Source: Erysipelotrichia bacterium (GTDB lineage: Bacteria > Bacillota_I > Bacilli_A > Erysipelotrichales > Erysipelotrichaceae). From it: 14,249 bases of DNA. The stretch's first letter is position 1. Each line of letters opens with the position of its first letter. Positions 6,665 through 13,916 of this stretch are shown piece after piece. The notes beneath the pieces were generated by a model. The model did no database searches, had not been told where the DNA came from, and saw only the letters and a list, made by a program, of their open reading frames with translations. The stretch lies in assembly GCA_009916335.1 (NCBI GenBank), contig SAAR01000052.1, forward strand, positions 1 through 14,249, written 5' to 3'. The position numbers and the translations under genes are program-made.

Positions 6665-6670
6665 GGAAAA

Positions 6671-8383
6671 ATGATGGATATGATGAAAAAGAACGCCTGT
6701 CAATTTGTTGAGAATTTGCTTAGTTATTTTTATCATGACCATGATGTAGAATATGTATTGGATTGCTTGGCAGATAATGCAAGCTGGATAGGACCTGCAG
6801 AACGAGAATACTACCAAGGGAAAGCGGCGATAGAACAACACTTAAAAGAAGAAAAAAACCACATGATTTGTTGCAACGTAACAGATTGTGATTTTAATGT
6901 CGATGATTGCTATGGAGATCGTATACGCGTCATGGGTAGGTATATTGTCAGTACAGATGAATCAACCAATATGATTATAAGTGTAAATCAAAGATGTAGC
7001 TTTGATTTATCTTACAAGGATCATCAATATGTGATCCATCATATGCATATATCCAATATTTATGAAGCACTACAACAAGGGGAGTACTTTCCAAAAACAG
7101 CAGGAAAGAAGAATTATGAATTGTTGCGAAACTTATTAAATGAAAAAATGGAACAGATTGAAATGATTAACAATAATATTACGGGAGGATTAAAAGGCAG
7201 TAATGATGATGAAACCTATTCTTTCTTCTATGTGAGTGAAAGTTTACCAAGAATGCTAGGGTATACATATGATGAATTTATGGAAATGTCTAAAGGTAGT
7301 GCTGTTGGTATGGTATATCCACCTGATTTAAAGGCTGCTTTAGAAAAGGTAGCGAAAGATTTTGCAGTCGGCTTAAAATATTCTGCAAAGTATCGTGTTC
7401 GTAAAAAAGATGGTACACTAATTTGGGTGTTAGATTCAGGACAAAAGTATTTAAATGAAAATGGCATCTATAAGATAAACAGTATTATTACGGATATTAA
7501 CGATATGCAGATATTACTTGATGAATTAGAGTTAGAGCGAGAACGTTATCGTGTTGCTTTAAGTAATTTTGAACATAAGATGTTTGAATACGATATAAGA
7601 ACAGATGAATTTTTGCTTTATAATACACAAAATGTAGAAGATGTAGAAGTAATTAAACATTTTAAGACATATTTAGAAGCAGGAACACTAATTCATAAAG
7701 ATGATTTATCTATTTTTTATAATGCTATCTACCATGAAGATAACAATAATCAATTCCGTATTTATGATGATGGAAAAGAATTGTGGATTAATATTCAAAG
7801 TTCATTAATTCATAATAGTCAAGGTTTTCCAATAAAAGCGATTGGGATATGGAAGGATATTACTGATGAGAAGAAAACATATGATAACTTAGTCAATCTT
7901 TCACAAAGAGATCCATTAACTAAGTTGTATAATCAAGTGATGGCAGAAAAGCTTGTACAAAAACAAATAGATGCATGTAAGGAAGGAGTTTTATTGTTAA
8001 TTGATATTGATGAATTTAAACATGTGAATGATCATTATGGACATTTAATCGGGGATAAGATTATTTGTAGTATTGCCAATATCTTAAAGGAAAACAGTCG
8101 TAATAGCGATATTGTCGCAAGAGTGGGTGGCGATGAGTTTTTATGGTTTATGCAAGGAGCGAATCTTGAAGACGCTAATCAAAGAATAAGATTATTGTTA
8201 GAAATTGTAAGGACAACGATATTTACAGAGAAAATCCAATTAACAATTAGTGTTGGTGCGACAAAATGGAAAGCACAACAAAAAGTATATAAAGATTTGT
8301 TTAGTGAGGCGGATCGTTTGTTATATCAAGCAAAAGCAAAAGGAAAAAATAACTACCAAATCAGTATTGCTAGTAGCGATTAA
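6671..8383 (+). CDS. Diguanylate cyclase with SnoaL-like, PAS, PAS and GGDEF domains
   Basis: The 570-residue product predicts synthesis of the second messenger c-di-GMP from two GTP. It has no membrane segment, so it is cytoplasmic. An N-terminal domain (about 8-135) resembles the SnoaL/NTF2-like fold (ASWIGP...YYQGKAAIEQHL) and holds seven Cys. A PAS domain spans about 165-280 (FFYVSESLPRMLGYTYDEF, then RVRKKDGTLIWV and ITDIND) and a second about 295-402 (FRIYDDGKELWI, then GIWKDITDEKK). The GGDEF domain (about 408-566) is intact: DPLTKLYN, DIDEFKHVNDHYGH, and GGDEF at 486-490. The inhibitory I-site RxxD is present (Arg477-Asp480, five residues before GGDEF), so product feedback inhibition is expected. 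There is no EAL domain. The ATGs at 6671 and 6674 both suit the ribosome binding site AGAAGG (6661-6666). The ligands of the sensory domains cannot be told from the sequence. Confidence 0.93.
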   Translation: MMDMMKKNACQFVENLLSYFYHDHDVEYVLDCLADNASWIGPAEREYYQGKAAIEQHLKEEKNHMICCNVTDCDFNVDDCYGDRIRVMGRYIVSTDESTNMIISVNQRCSFDLSYKDHQYVIHHMHISNIYEALQQGEYFPKTAGKKNYELLRNLLNEKMEQIEMINNNITGGLKGSNDDETYSFFYVSESLPRMLGYTYDEFMEMSKGSAVGMVYPPDLKAALEKVAKDFAVGLKYSAKYRVRKKDGTLIWVLDSGQKYLNENGIYKINSIITDINDMQILLDELELERERYRVALSNFEHKMFEYDIRTDEFLLYNTQNVEDVEVIKHFKTYLEAGTLIHKDDLSIFYNAIYHEDNNNQFRIYDDGKELWINIQSSLIHNSQGFPIKAIGIWKDITDEKKTYDNLVNLSQRDPLTKLYNQVMAEKLVQKQIDACKEGVLLLIDIDEFKHVNDHYGHLIGDKIICSIANILKENSRNSDIVARVGGDEFLWFMQGANLEDANQRIRLLLEIVRTTIFTEKIQLTISVGATKWKAQQKVYKDLFSEADRLLYQAKAKGKNNYQISIASSD

Positions 8384-8439
8384 GAAGGATATATATAAAT
8401 ACTTTTATTGACGGTGTAAGCAAAAGTAAGACGATATTA

Positions 8440-8463
8440 AAAAGGGCCAGTAGTGGTCCTTTT
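8440..8463. terminator. Bidirectional terminator between convergent genes
   Basis: AAAAGGGCCA (8440-8449) pairs with TGGTCCTTTT (8454-8463), with one G-T pair and loop GTAG. A-rich and T-rich flanks on both sides let it terminate the cyclase gene on + and the small zinc-ribbon gene on -. Confidence 0.8.
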
Positions 8464-8480
8464 ACATTTTCTGATTTAAA

Positions 8481-8690
8481 TTAACGTTTATTTATTTTAT
8501 CTAAATCATCTAAATAGATTGGTATTTCTCCACACTTTGGGCATACCGCAGCGTTCACTTTGCCAATTGTATCCGACAATAAAAGATTGCCACCTTTCGC
8601 TAATACAAGTGTTCCTATGGCACTCCAGTTACTTACTTCTAGCCTATAATTTTCAATCATCTCTTCTTTACAACGCAAACATTTTCTCAT
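8481..8690 (-). CDS. Small zinc-ribbon protein, hypothetical
   Basis: This 69-residue protein is the only minus-strand gene I support. CLRC (Cys4, Cys7) at the N-terminus and CPKCGE (Cys50, Cys53) near the C-terminus form a probable four-Cys zinc site, with a hydrophobic or beta-rich stretch between (GTLVLAKGGNLLLSD). This resembles a widespread group of small Firmicute zinc-ribbon proteins of unknown function; nucleic-acid or protein binding is only a guess. I chose the ATG at 8690 because GAGGAG (8698-8703, minus strand) sits seven bases upstream. The open frame continues upstream to 8825, but that stretch covers the gene's own promoter region and the metG promoter, and looks non-coding. 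The gene is transcribed alone. Confidence 0.8.
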   Translation of the reverse strand: MRKCLRCKEEMIENYRLEVSNWSAIGTLVLAKGGNLLLSDTIGKVNAAVCPKCGEIPIYLDDLDKINKR

Positions 8691-8741
8691 TTTGTTTCTC
8701 CTCGTATAGTATTTAATATAATCATCTTTACTTCTAACTTG

Positions 8742-8747
8742 ATTATA
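8742..8747 (-). promoter_or_regulatory. Possible -10 box for the zinc-ribbon gene
   Basis: TATAAT reads on the minus strand (ATTATA on +), about 50 bases upstream of the ATG at 8690. The -35 region, 17 bp away, is poor (TTTCTT-like), so this is tentative. Confidence 0.35.
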
Positions 8748-8808
8748 CAAAAGTGGTTGTAAAAAAGAAAGGATAGGAACACAATGTTTTGAAAAGTAAA
8801 ACCCATGC

Positions 8809-8838
8809 TTGCCAAAGGAAAGCAAGTTATATTATAAT
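8809..8838 (+). promoter_or_regulatory. Promoter of the metG T-box transcript
   Basis: TTGCCA (8809-8814) and a perfect TATAAT (8833-8838) are separated by 18 bp. The predicted start near 8845 lies just before the T-box Stem I. The promoter diverges from that of the minus-strand zinc-ribbon gene. Confidence 0.75.
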
Positions 8839-8844
8839 GAACAG

Positions 8845-9055
8845 GTAAATATAAGCGATGAATGGAAGAGTACAGTTAAATTAGCTAATAGAGAGTAAGG
8901 GGTGGTGGAAACCTTACAGTGAACATAACTAGAAGATGGCCCATGAGCTACTCGATAAGAGCGCATAATCAAGCGTTATTGATGAGGTGCATAGCAAAGA
9001 TATGCACGAAGTAAGGTGGTACCACGATCAACTCGTCCTTTGGAGGAGTTTTTTT
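8845..9055 (+). ncRNA. T-box riboswitch (tRNA-Met responsive) controlling metG
   Basis: T-box leaders read uncharged tRNA and let transcription continue into an amino-acid gene. Here GAGTA (8868-8872) pairs with TACTC (8949-8953) at the base of Stem I, and AGTTA (8874-8878) with TAACT (8926-8930). The following GAA-G-ATG-G matches the specifier-loop layout, placing the specifier AUG (Met) at 8936-8938. GTAAGG (8895-8900) pairs with CCTTAC (8912-8917) in the distal arm. Stem III is GTGCATA (8987-8993) with TATGCAC (9001-9007). The T-box sequence AAGGTGGTACCACG is at 9013-9026; its UGGU (9017-9020) complements the ACCA end of tRNA-Met. A terminator follows. The gene downstream is metG, in agreement. 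Together with the divergent promoters, this accounts for most of the 386-base gap between the zinc-ribbon gene and metG. Confidence 0.93.
9030..9055 (+). terminator. T-box-controlled intrinsic terminator
   Basis: AACTCGTCC (9030-9038) pairs with GGAGGAGTT (9042-9050) with one mismatch and a TTT loop, followed by T's to 9055. The alternative antiterminator would use the T-box sequence at 9013-9026 and the 5' part of this stem. Confidence 0.88.
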
Positions 9056-9076
9056 ATTTATTAGGAGGAATATATA

Positions 9077-11002
9077 ATGGAAAAAGAAAAGTATTATTTA
9101 ACAACGGCAATTGCGTATACATCAGGTAGACCACATATTGGAAATACCTATGAAATTATTTTAAGTGATGCAATCGCAAGATATAAAAGAGCACAAGGAT
9201 ATGATGTGTTTTTTCAAACAGGAACAGATGAACATGGACAGAAGATTGAAGAAAAAGCGGCTGCACAGGGAATTACACCACAACAGTTTGTTGATGGAGT
9301 GGCAAAAAAGATTAAAGATAACTGGGATTTAATGAATACAAGTTATGATAAGTTTATTAGAACAACAGATAAAGATCATGAAGTACAGATTCAAAAAATC
9401 TTTAAAAAGTTGTATGAACAAGGGGATATTTACAAATCGACTTATGAAGGGTTGTATTGTACACCTTGTGAGTCATTTTGGACAGAATCACAGTTAGTAG
9501 ATGGAAAATGTCCTGATTGTGGTAGAGAAGTAAAGAAGGCAAGTGAAGAAGCATACTTCTTTAAGTTAAGCAAATATGCAGATCGTTTAGTACAATACTA
9601 CAATGAACATTTAGAGTTTATTCAACCTGAATCAAGAAGAAATGAAATGATTAATAACTTCATTAAACCAGGTTTACAAGATTTATGTGTATCAAGAACA
9701 AGTTTTACATGGGGAATTCCTGTTGATTTTGATCCTAAACATGTGGTGTATGTATGGATTGATGCATTAAGTAACTATATTACAGGATTAGGTTATGATG
9801 TAGATGGAAATCATAAGGAAAACTTTAAAAAGTATTGGCCAGCAGATATTCATATAATTGGCAAAGATATTGTTCGTTTCCATACTATTTATTGGCCGAT
9901 TATGTTAATGGCATTAGATTTACCATTGCCTAAAAAAGTATTTGGACACCCTTGGTTGTTGATTGGTGATGGAAAAATGAGTAAATCGAAAGGAAATGTT
10001 ATCTATGCAGAAGATTTAGTGAAATACTTTGGGGTAGATGCGGTTCGTTATTTCTGTTTACATGAAATGCCATTTGCTCAAGATGGAACGATTACATGGG
10101 AATTAGTTATTGAAAGAACGAATTCCGACTTAGCGAATGTATTAGGAAATTTAGTAAATCGTACCATTTCGATGAGTAATAAATACTTTCATGGAAAAGT
10201 AGAAAATACGAATGTTAAAGAAGTGATTGATGATGAATTAATTAACCTTGCTTTAGCAACACCAAAGAAAGTAGCAGAAAAGATGGAGCAGGTGCGTGTA
10301 GGAGATGCATTAGATGAAATCTTTGTGTTATTAAAACGTTGTAATAAATATATTGATGAAACAACACCTTGGGTATTAGGTAAAGAGGAAAGCAAACATG
10401 CACGTTTAGCAACCGTAATGTATAATCTATTAGAGAGTATTCGTATTGCGGCAGTGTTACTTCAATCCTTTATGCCAGATACAGCAAAGAAAATCTTAGA
10501 GCAGTTAAATACAACAAGTACAACATTAGAAAGTGTTGAAACATTTGGCAATTTAAATAGTGATAAAGTAGTAGAAAAACCAGAAATCTTATTTGCTCGT
10601 ATTGATGAAAAAGAAATGATGGAAAGAATTAATGCTGATTTAACACAAGCAAAGCCAGTGGAAAGTAAAAAAGAAACAAAAGCAGAAATCACTTTTGAAG
10701 AGTTTATGAAAACAGAAATGAAGGTAGGTGTTGTGGAACGTTGTGAAAAGCACCCGAAAGCTGATAAGCTATTAGTTTCACAAGTGAATATTGGTGATGA
10801 AGTCAGACAAATTGTAAGTGGCATTGCCCAAAGCTATACACCTGAACAGATGGTTGGTAAAAAAGTAATCGTAGTTACTAACTTAAAAACAGCGAAGATT
10901 CGTGGCGTAGAAAGTCAAGGAATGTTACTTGCTGGAGAAGATGATAAAGGGATTGAATTAGCAAGTGTAAGTGGACTTGCAATTGGAAGTATTGTTCGCT
11001 AA
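9077..11002 (+). CDS. metG: Methionyl-tRNA synthetase
   Basis: This enzyme joins methionine to tRNA-Met using ATP, in the cytoplasm. The 641-residue product has the class I signature HIGN (20-23), the zinc knuckle with Cys128/Cys131 and Cys145/Cys148, the KMSKS loop at 300-304, and the anticodon-binding helical region (about 350-510). A charged linker leads to a C-terminal tRNA-binding OB-fold (about 535-641; EMKVGVVERCEKHPKADKLL and TNLKTAKIRGVESQGM in separate blocks). That domain helps dimerisation and tRNA binding in bacterial MetRS. The ATG at 9077 is preceded by AGGAGGA (9063-9069). Expression is controlled by the T-box leader. The stop overlaps the ATG of the next gene by one base. Confidence 0.98.
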   Translation: MEKEKYYLTTAIAYTSGRPHIGNTYEIILSDAIARYKRAQGYDVFFQTGTDEHGQKIEEKAAAQGITPQQFVDGVAKKIKDNWDLMNTSYDKFIRTTDKDHEVQIQKIFKKLYEQGDIYKSTYEGLYCTPCESFWTESQLVDGKCPDCGREVKKASEEAYFFKLSKYADRLVQYYNEHLEFIQPESRRNEMINNFIKPGLQDLCVSRTSFTWGIPVDFDPKHVVYVWIDALSNYITGLGYDVDGNHKENFKKYWPADIHIIGKDIVRFHTIYWPIMLMALDLPLPKKVFGHPWLLIGDGKMSKSKGNVIYAEDLVKYFGVDAVRYFCLHEMPFAQDGTITWELVIERTNSDLANVLGNLVNRTISMSNKYFHGKVENTNVKEVIDDELINLALATPKKVAEKMEQVRVGDALDEIFVLLKRCNKYIDETTPWVLGKEESKHARLATVMYNLLESIRIAAVLLQSFMPDTAKKILEQLNTTSTTLESVETFGNLNSDKVVEKPEILFARIDEKEMMERINADLTQAKPVESKKETKAEITFEEFMKTEMKVGVVERCEKHPKADKLLVSQVNIGDEVRQIVSGIAQSYTPEQMVGKKVIVVTNLKTAKIRGVESQGMLLAGEDDKGIELASVSGLAIGSIVR

Positions 11003-11901
11003 TGAAAAAACTAAATCAAACTAGTAATATTTTATTATTAGTAGCGATTGCTTTCTTCATTAAGGCATACTTAGATCAAAATCTGTCATTAGTAATCGTT
11101 GGCTTATTATTGGTCATCTTATCCCTGTTTAGAAGAATGTTGATAAAACAAGCATTGGCAATGGATCAAGAAGAAGATTTTACAGGAAAAGATATGATTG
11201 TTCGCTATTTAAATCGTGATCCTATCCTATATGCAGAAATGTTAGAAGTGTATCGACGTGGGAACTGCGATATATTATATGAAGAAATAGATGGTATTTT
11301 GTTGTATGATCATACAAGTCATGAATATTTAGCAACTGCTAAAAATAAAGCAGGGGCAAAAGATATTTTGTTAAAAGTACCCAGTGATTATGAGATACTC
11401 ATTGTTCACGATGAAATCTTTTTAACCTTAGAAAATCGTGATTTTAAGTTTGCAAGAAAGAAAATCTTTTATAATCATATATATGAAAAAAGGGGCATGT
11501 ATAAAATATTTGCGAATAATTTACATTTTCGTATGCTTGATGAAAGCTATCTTGATACGATAAAAGAAACATACAGTGCTCGTGATCTATGTACAAACGA
11601 TTATCTTCTATCTCGTATTAAAGAAGGGATAATGGGAGCTTTTATACAAGAAAATCTTGTCGGTTTTATCGGTATGCATGATAATGGTTCGATTGGTTTG
11701 ATGGAAGTGTTTGAACCCTATCGACATAAGCATGTTGGTACGCTATTACAAATGATGTATGTGAATCATCTCTTAGAAAATAAGTATGAGGGAATCCTCT
11801 ATACACAGATTTTTGCAGAAAATGAAATCAGTATGCATTTACAAGAAAAACTGTATTTTAAAAAAGCAAGTAAACCTAGTTATTGGTATTTTAGTAAATA
11901 A
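11002..11901 (+). CDS. Membrane-anchored GNAT-like acetyltransferase
   Basis: The 299-residue product has two hydrophobic helices at the N-terminus (about 8-24 and 29-45) ending in a basic RRMLIKQ, so the rest should be cytoplasmic. The C-terminal part (about 210-299) looks like a GNAT acetyltransferase: GAFIQENLVGFIGMHDNG, MEVFEPYRHKHVGTLLQ (acetyl-CoA loop, Arg241 to Thr247), and FAENEISMHLQEKLYFKKA. The loop reads RHKHVGT, so the first Gly of the usual RxxGxG/A pattern is His244. The middle region (about 58-200) has GNAT-like pieces and may be a degenerate first GNAT lobe. Substrate is unknown. The ATG overlaps the metG stop (TAATG), so the gene shares the T-box-controlled transcript and is translationally coupled, though a link to methionine is not otherwise evident. 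Confidence 0.75.
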   Translation: MKKLNQTSNILLLVAIAFFIKAYLDQNLSLVIVGLLLVILSLFRRMLIKQALAMDQEEDFTGKDMIVRYLNRDPILYAEMLEVYRRGNCDILYEEIDGILLYDHTSHEYLATAKNKAGAKDILLKVPSDYEILIVHDEIFLTLENRDFKFARKKIFYNHIYEKRGMYKIFANNLHFRMLDESYLDTIKETYSARDLCTNDYLLSRIKEGIMGAFIQENLVGFIGMHDNGSIGLMEVFEPYRHKHVGTLLQMMYVNHLLENKYEGILYTQIFAENEISMHLQEKLYFKKASKPSYWYFSK

Positions 11902-11934
11902 ACACTATCTTTAATATAAGTATAGTGTTTTTTT
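11900..11934 (+). terminator. Rho-independent terminator of the metG operon
   Basis: AAACACTAT (11900-11908) pairs with ATAGTGTTT (11922-11930), a perfect 9-bp stem with a 13-base loop, followed by T's to 11934. The stem begins within the stop codon of the GNAT-like gene. Confidence 0.88.
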
Positions 11935-11938
11935 GTTG

Positions 11939-11967
11939 TTGACAATTTCAACGGATAATGATTAACT
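11939..11967 (+). promoter_or_regulatory. Promoter of the HPP-like gene
   Basis: A perfect TTGACA (11939-11944) is followed after 17 bp by TTAACT (11962-11967), which is preceded by TG at 11959-11960 (extended -10). The -10 itself matches at only three positions. It starts directly after the previous terminator. Confidence 0.55.
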
Positions 11968-11991
11968 GTAAGAGTTATTTTGGGGTGGCGT

Positions 11992-12915
11992 ATGAAAAAA
12001 GAAACGATAAAAATAATCAGTTGTATTGTGATGAGTGTATTAATGGTGGTAGTCGCAGAAGTGTACCATGAAAAAGAAATCATCTTTCCAGAGATTGCAG
12101 CATTACTCATTGGTGCATGGGCTGCACCATCACAACCATGGCGAGTGAATAAAATGAGGTTGTTTTTACTAATGAGTATATCCACATTAGTAGGAATTTT
12201 CATTGTCAGATATATTGAACTAGCATTGTATTGGCAAATCATGATTGCTTTTACATACGCAGTATTTGCAATTTTACTATCAAGAACTTCCTTAGTACCG
12301 TTAATTTCTGCTTGTATCTTACCAGTAATTATGCAAACAGAAACAATCATTTATCCAATTTCTGTAATGGTCATGAGTGTCATTGTGATTGGTGTACAGT
12401 ATATCATGGAAAAATATGGCATAAGAGAAAAGGAACCATTTATGGAATATTGTTGTGATTTAGAAGGATATATAACGTGGGGTAAGCGATATATCATGAT
12501 TGCTGTTTATGTAGGTATTGCAATCATGAGCAAACAACTTTATTTAATTGCACCACCTTTATTTGTAATTTTTGTGGAACTAAGCAATCGTAGAAGTAAA
12601 TTAAGAAGTAGTCGCCATGTATTAACTATTGTTGTTGTTTTTGCGAGCATCATTGGTTATCTAGCAAGATGTTTAGCCATTTATTTCATGTTGCCATTAA
12701 GTGTATGTGCCTTATTTGCAATGCTTGCTTTATTTTATTTATTTAAGAAAACAAATATTATGTTTCCTCCAGCAGGGGCAATTGTATTATTACCGTTAAT
12801 CTTAAGTGAAAAACAGTTGTATTTATATCCTATCCTTGTGAGTATCAGTGCGATCATTTTGATTTTTATCGCAATGAAGGGATTTAAAAAAGGAAAAAAC
12901 TATCACGAAGTATAA
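11992..12915 (+). CDS. Multi-pass membrane protein, tandem HPP-like
   Basis: The 307-residue product is almost entirely hydrophobic, with about eight predicted membrane helices. FPEIAALLIGAWAAP (32-46) and MFPPAGAIVLLPLIL (257-271) resemble the signature of HPP family membrane proteins, some of which transport nitrite in plastids and cyanobacteria. The protein looks internally duplicated: SLVPLISACILPVIM (100-114) followed by IIYPISV (119-125) parallels MFPPAGAIVLLPLIL followed by LYLYPILV (276-283). I chose ATG 11992 because GGGGTGG (11982-11988) is its ribosome binding site; an upstream in-frame TTG (11980) overlaps that site. It appears to be transcribed alone. The transported substrate, if any, cannot be told, and the family assignment is moderate. 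Confidence 0.7.
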   Translation: MKKETIKIISCIVMSVLMVVVAEVYHEKEIIFPEIAALLIGAWAAPSQPWRVNKMRLFLLMSISTLVGIFIVRYIELALYWQIMIAFTYAVFAILLSRTSLVPLISACILPVIMQTETIIYPISVMVMSVIVIGVQYIMEKYGIREKEPFMEYCCDLEGYITWGKRYIMIAVYVGIAIMSKQLYLIAPPLFVIFVELSNRRSKLRSSRHVLTIVVVFASIIGYLARCLAIYFMLPLSVCALFAMLALFYLFKKTNIMFPPAGAIVLLPLILSEKQLYLYPILVSISAIILIFIAMKGFKKGKNYHEV

Positions 12916-12924
12916 AGAGATTAG

Positions 12925-12953
12925 ATAAAAATCCACAGTTTGAAGATTTTTAT
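12925..12953 (+). terminator. Weak A/T-rich hairpin after the HPP-like gene
   Basis: ATAAAAATC (12925-12933) pairs with GATTTTTAT (12945-12953) across an 11-base loop. It has one G-C pair and no separate T tail, so it is a poor terminator at best. The bases from 12954 to 13027 are very A/T-rich with long A and T runs and no clear promoter or gene. Confidence 0.35.
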
Positions 12954-13040
12954 TGTAAAAATAGGGAAAAAAAGAAAAAAGTGAAGAAAATTTTTAAGTT
13001 TTTTAAAATTTTGGCATATATCATAGTAAGGAGTGATAAA

Positions 13041-13916
13041 ATGTTAAAATTAGAAAAACTTAGTAAAGATTATGGAAATGGGAAAGGAATCACGAATCTA
13101 TCGTTTCAAGTAGCACAAGGAAAAATCTGTGGTTTATTAGGAAGTAATGGTTGTGGAAAAACGACGACCTTTCGTATTTTGTTAGGTTTGATTGAACAGG
13201 ATAGTGGCAATGTCTACTATCAGAAAAAACAATTAGAAAAAAATAATTATTGCTTATTTGGCTATGTTCCAGAGGAGCGAAGTATGCTTAGAAGTTTAAG
13301 TGTAAAAGAACATGTCTATTATTTAGCTCGTTTAAAAAAGATGAGTTATGAAAAGATTCAAGAAAGTTTTGACTATTGGAGTCAGTATTTAAAGATTGAA
13401 GAATATAATGATACGAAGATTATTGAGTTATCCAAAGGGAACCAACAAAAAGTACAGATGCTTTGTGCATTGATACATAATCCAGACATCATTATTTTTG
13501 ATGAGCCTTTAAATGGATTAGATGTAAATAACGTGGATATATTTAAAGGGTTATTAATGAAGTTAAAACAAGAGAAAAAAGTCATTTTAATTTCCTCTCA
13601 TCAGTATCATAATATCGAGCATTTTTGTGATTATGTTGTTTATTTAAAAGAAGGAAAAATACTGTTTAAAGGGGATATTGAAAAGTTAAAGCTGAAGAAA
13701 GCACTTCGTTATTTAAGCATACATACAAAAAAAGATATATTGTTAAAAGAAGTGGGTGTGCTTGCACATCGTAGAGAAAAAGATTATTTAATACTTACAA
13801 TGGAAAACAAAGAGGCGAGTTATGCGTGTATTGAGAAGTTGTTAGCCAAAGGAATTGAAGATTTTTCTTTAGAATTAATCTCCTTACAGGATATTATTCG
13901 GGAGAAATCAGCATGA
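13041..13916 (+). CDS. ABC exporter ATP-binding protein (NatA-like)
   Basis: The 291-residue product is a cytoplasmic ATPase of the DrrA/NatA-type exporter group. Walker A GSNGCGKT is at 34-41, the signature LSKGNQQK from Leu130, Walker B FDEP with Asp154 and Glu155, and the switch His at 187. The LSKGN form of the signature is usual in this exporter group, unlike LSGGQ in importers. A C-terminal tail of about 80 residues after the nucleotide-binding core is also typical. I chose ATG 13041 because AAGGAGTG (13028-13035) precedes it at seven bases. An in-frame GTG at 12981 would add a Lys/Phe-rich leader without a ribosome binding site. The stop overlaps the next ATG (ATGA), so ATPase and permease are co-translated. 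The exported substrate is unknown. Confidence 0.93.
   Translation: MLKLEKLSKDYGNGKGITNLSFQVAQGKICGLLGSNGCGKTTTFRILLGLIEQDSGNVYYQKKQLEKNNYCLFGYVPEERSMLRSLSVKEHVYYLARLKKMSYEKIQESFDYWSQYLKIEEYNDTKIIELSKGNQQKVQMLCALIHNPDIIIFDEPLNGLDVNNVDIFKGLLMKLKQEKKVILISSHQYHNIEHFCDYVVYLKEGKILFKGDIEKLKLKKALRYLSIHTKKDILLKEVGVLAHRREKDYLILTMENKEASYACIEKLLAKGIEDFSLELISLQDIIREKSA

Noticed and set aside
8691..8825. N-terminal extension of the minus-strand zinc-ribbon gene
   Set aside because: It would cover the gene's own GAGGAG site and the divergent promoter region. The ATG at 8690 has a well-placed ribosome binding site and begins directly before the first CxxC.
8808..8826. CTTGC/GCAAG inverted repeat at the metG promoter
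   Set aside because: Five-base arms with a nine-base spacer are expected by chance in DNA of this composition, and T-box control already explains regulation.
11980..11991. TTG start four codons upstream of the HPP-like ATG
   Set aside because: The upstream codons overlap the GGGGTGG ribosome binding site that serves the ATG at 11992.
12231..12458. 75-residue + strand open frame inside the HPP-like gene
   Set aside because: It is an out-of-frame shadow of a hydrophobic gene, with no ribosome binding site.
12981..13040. GTG start adding 20 residues to the ABC ATPase
   Set aside because: The leader is Lys/Phe-rich from an A/T run, has no ribosome binding site, and contains the AAGGAG that serves the ATG at 13041.
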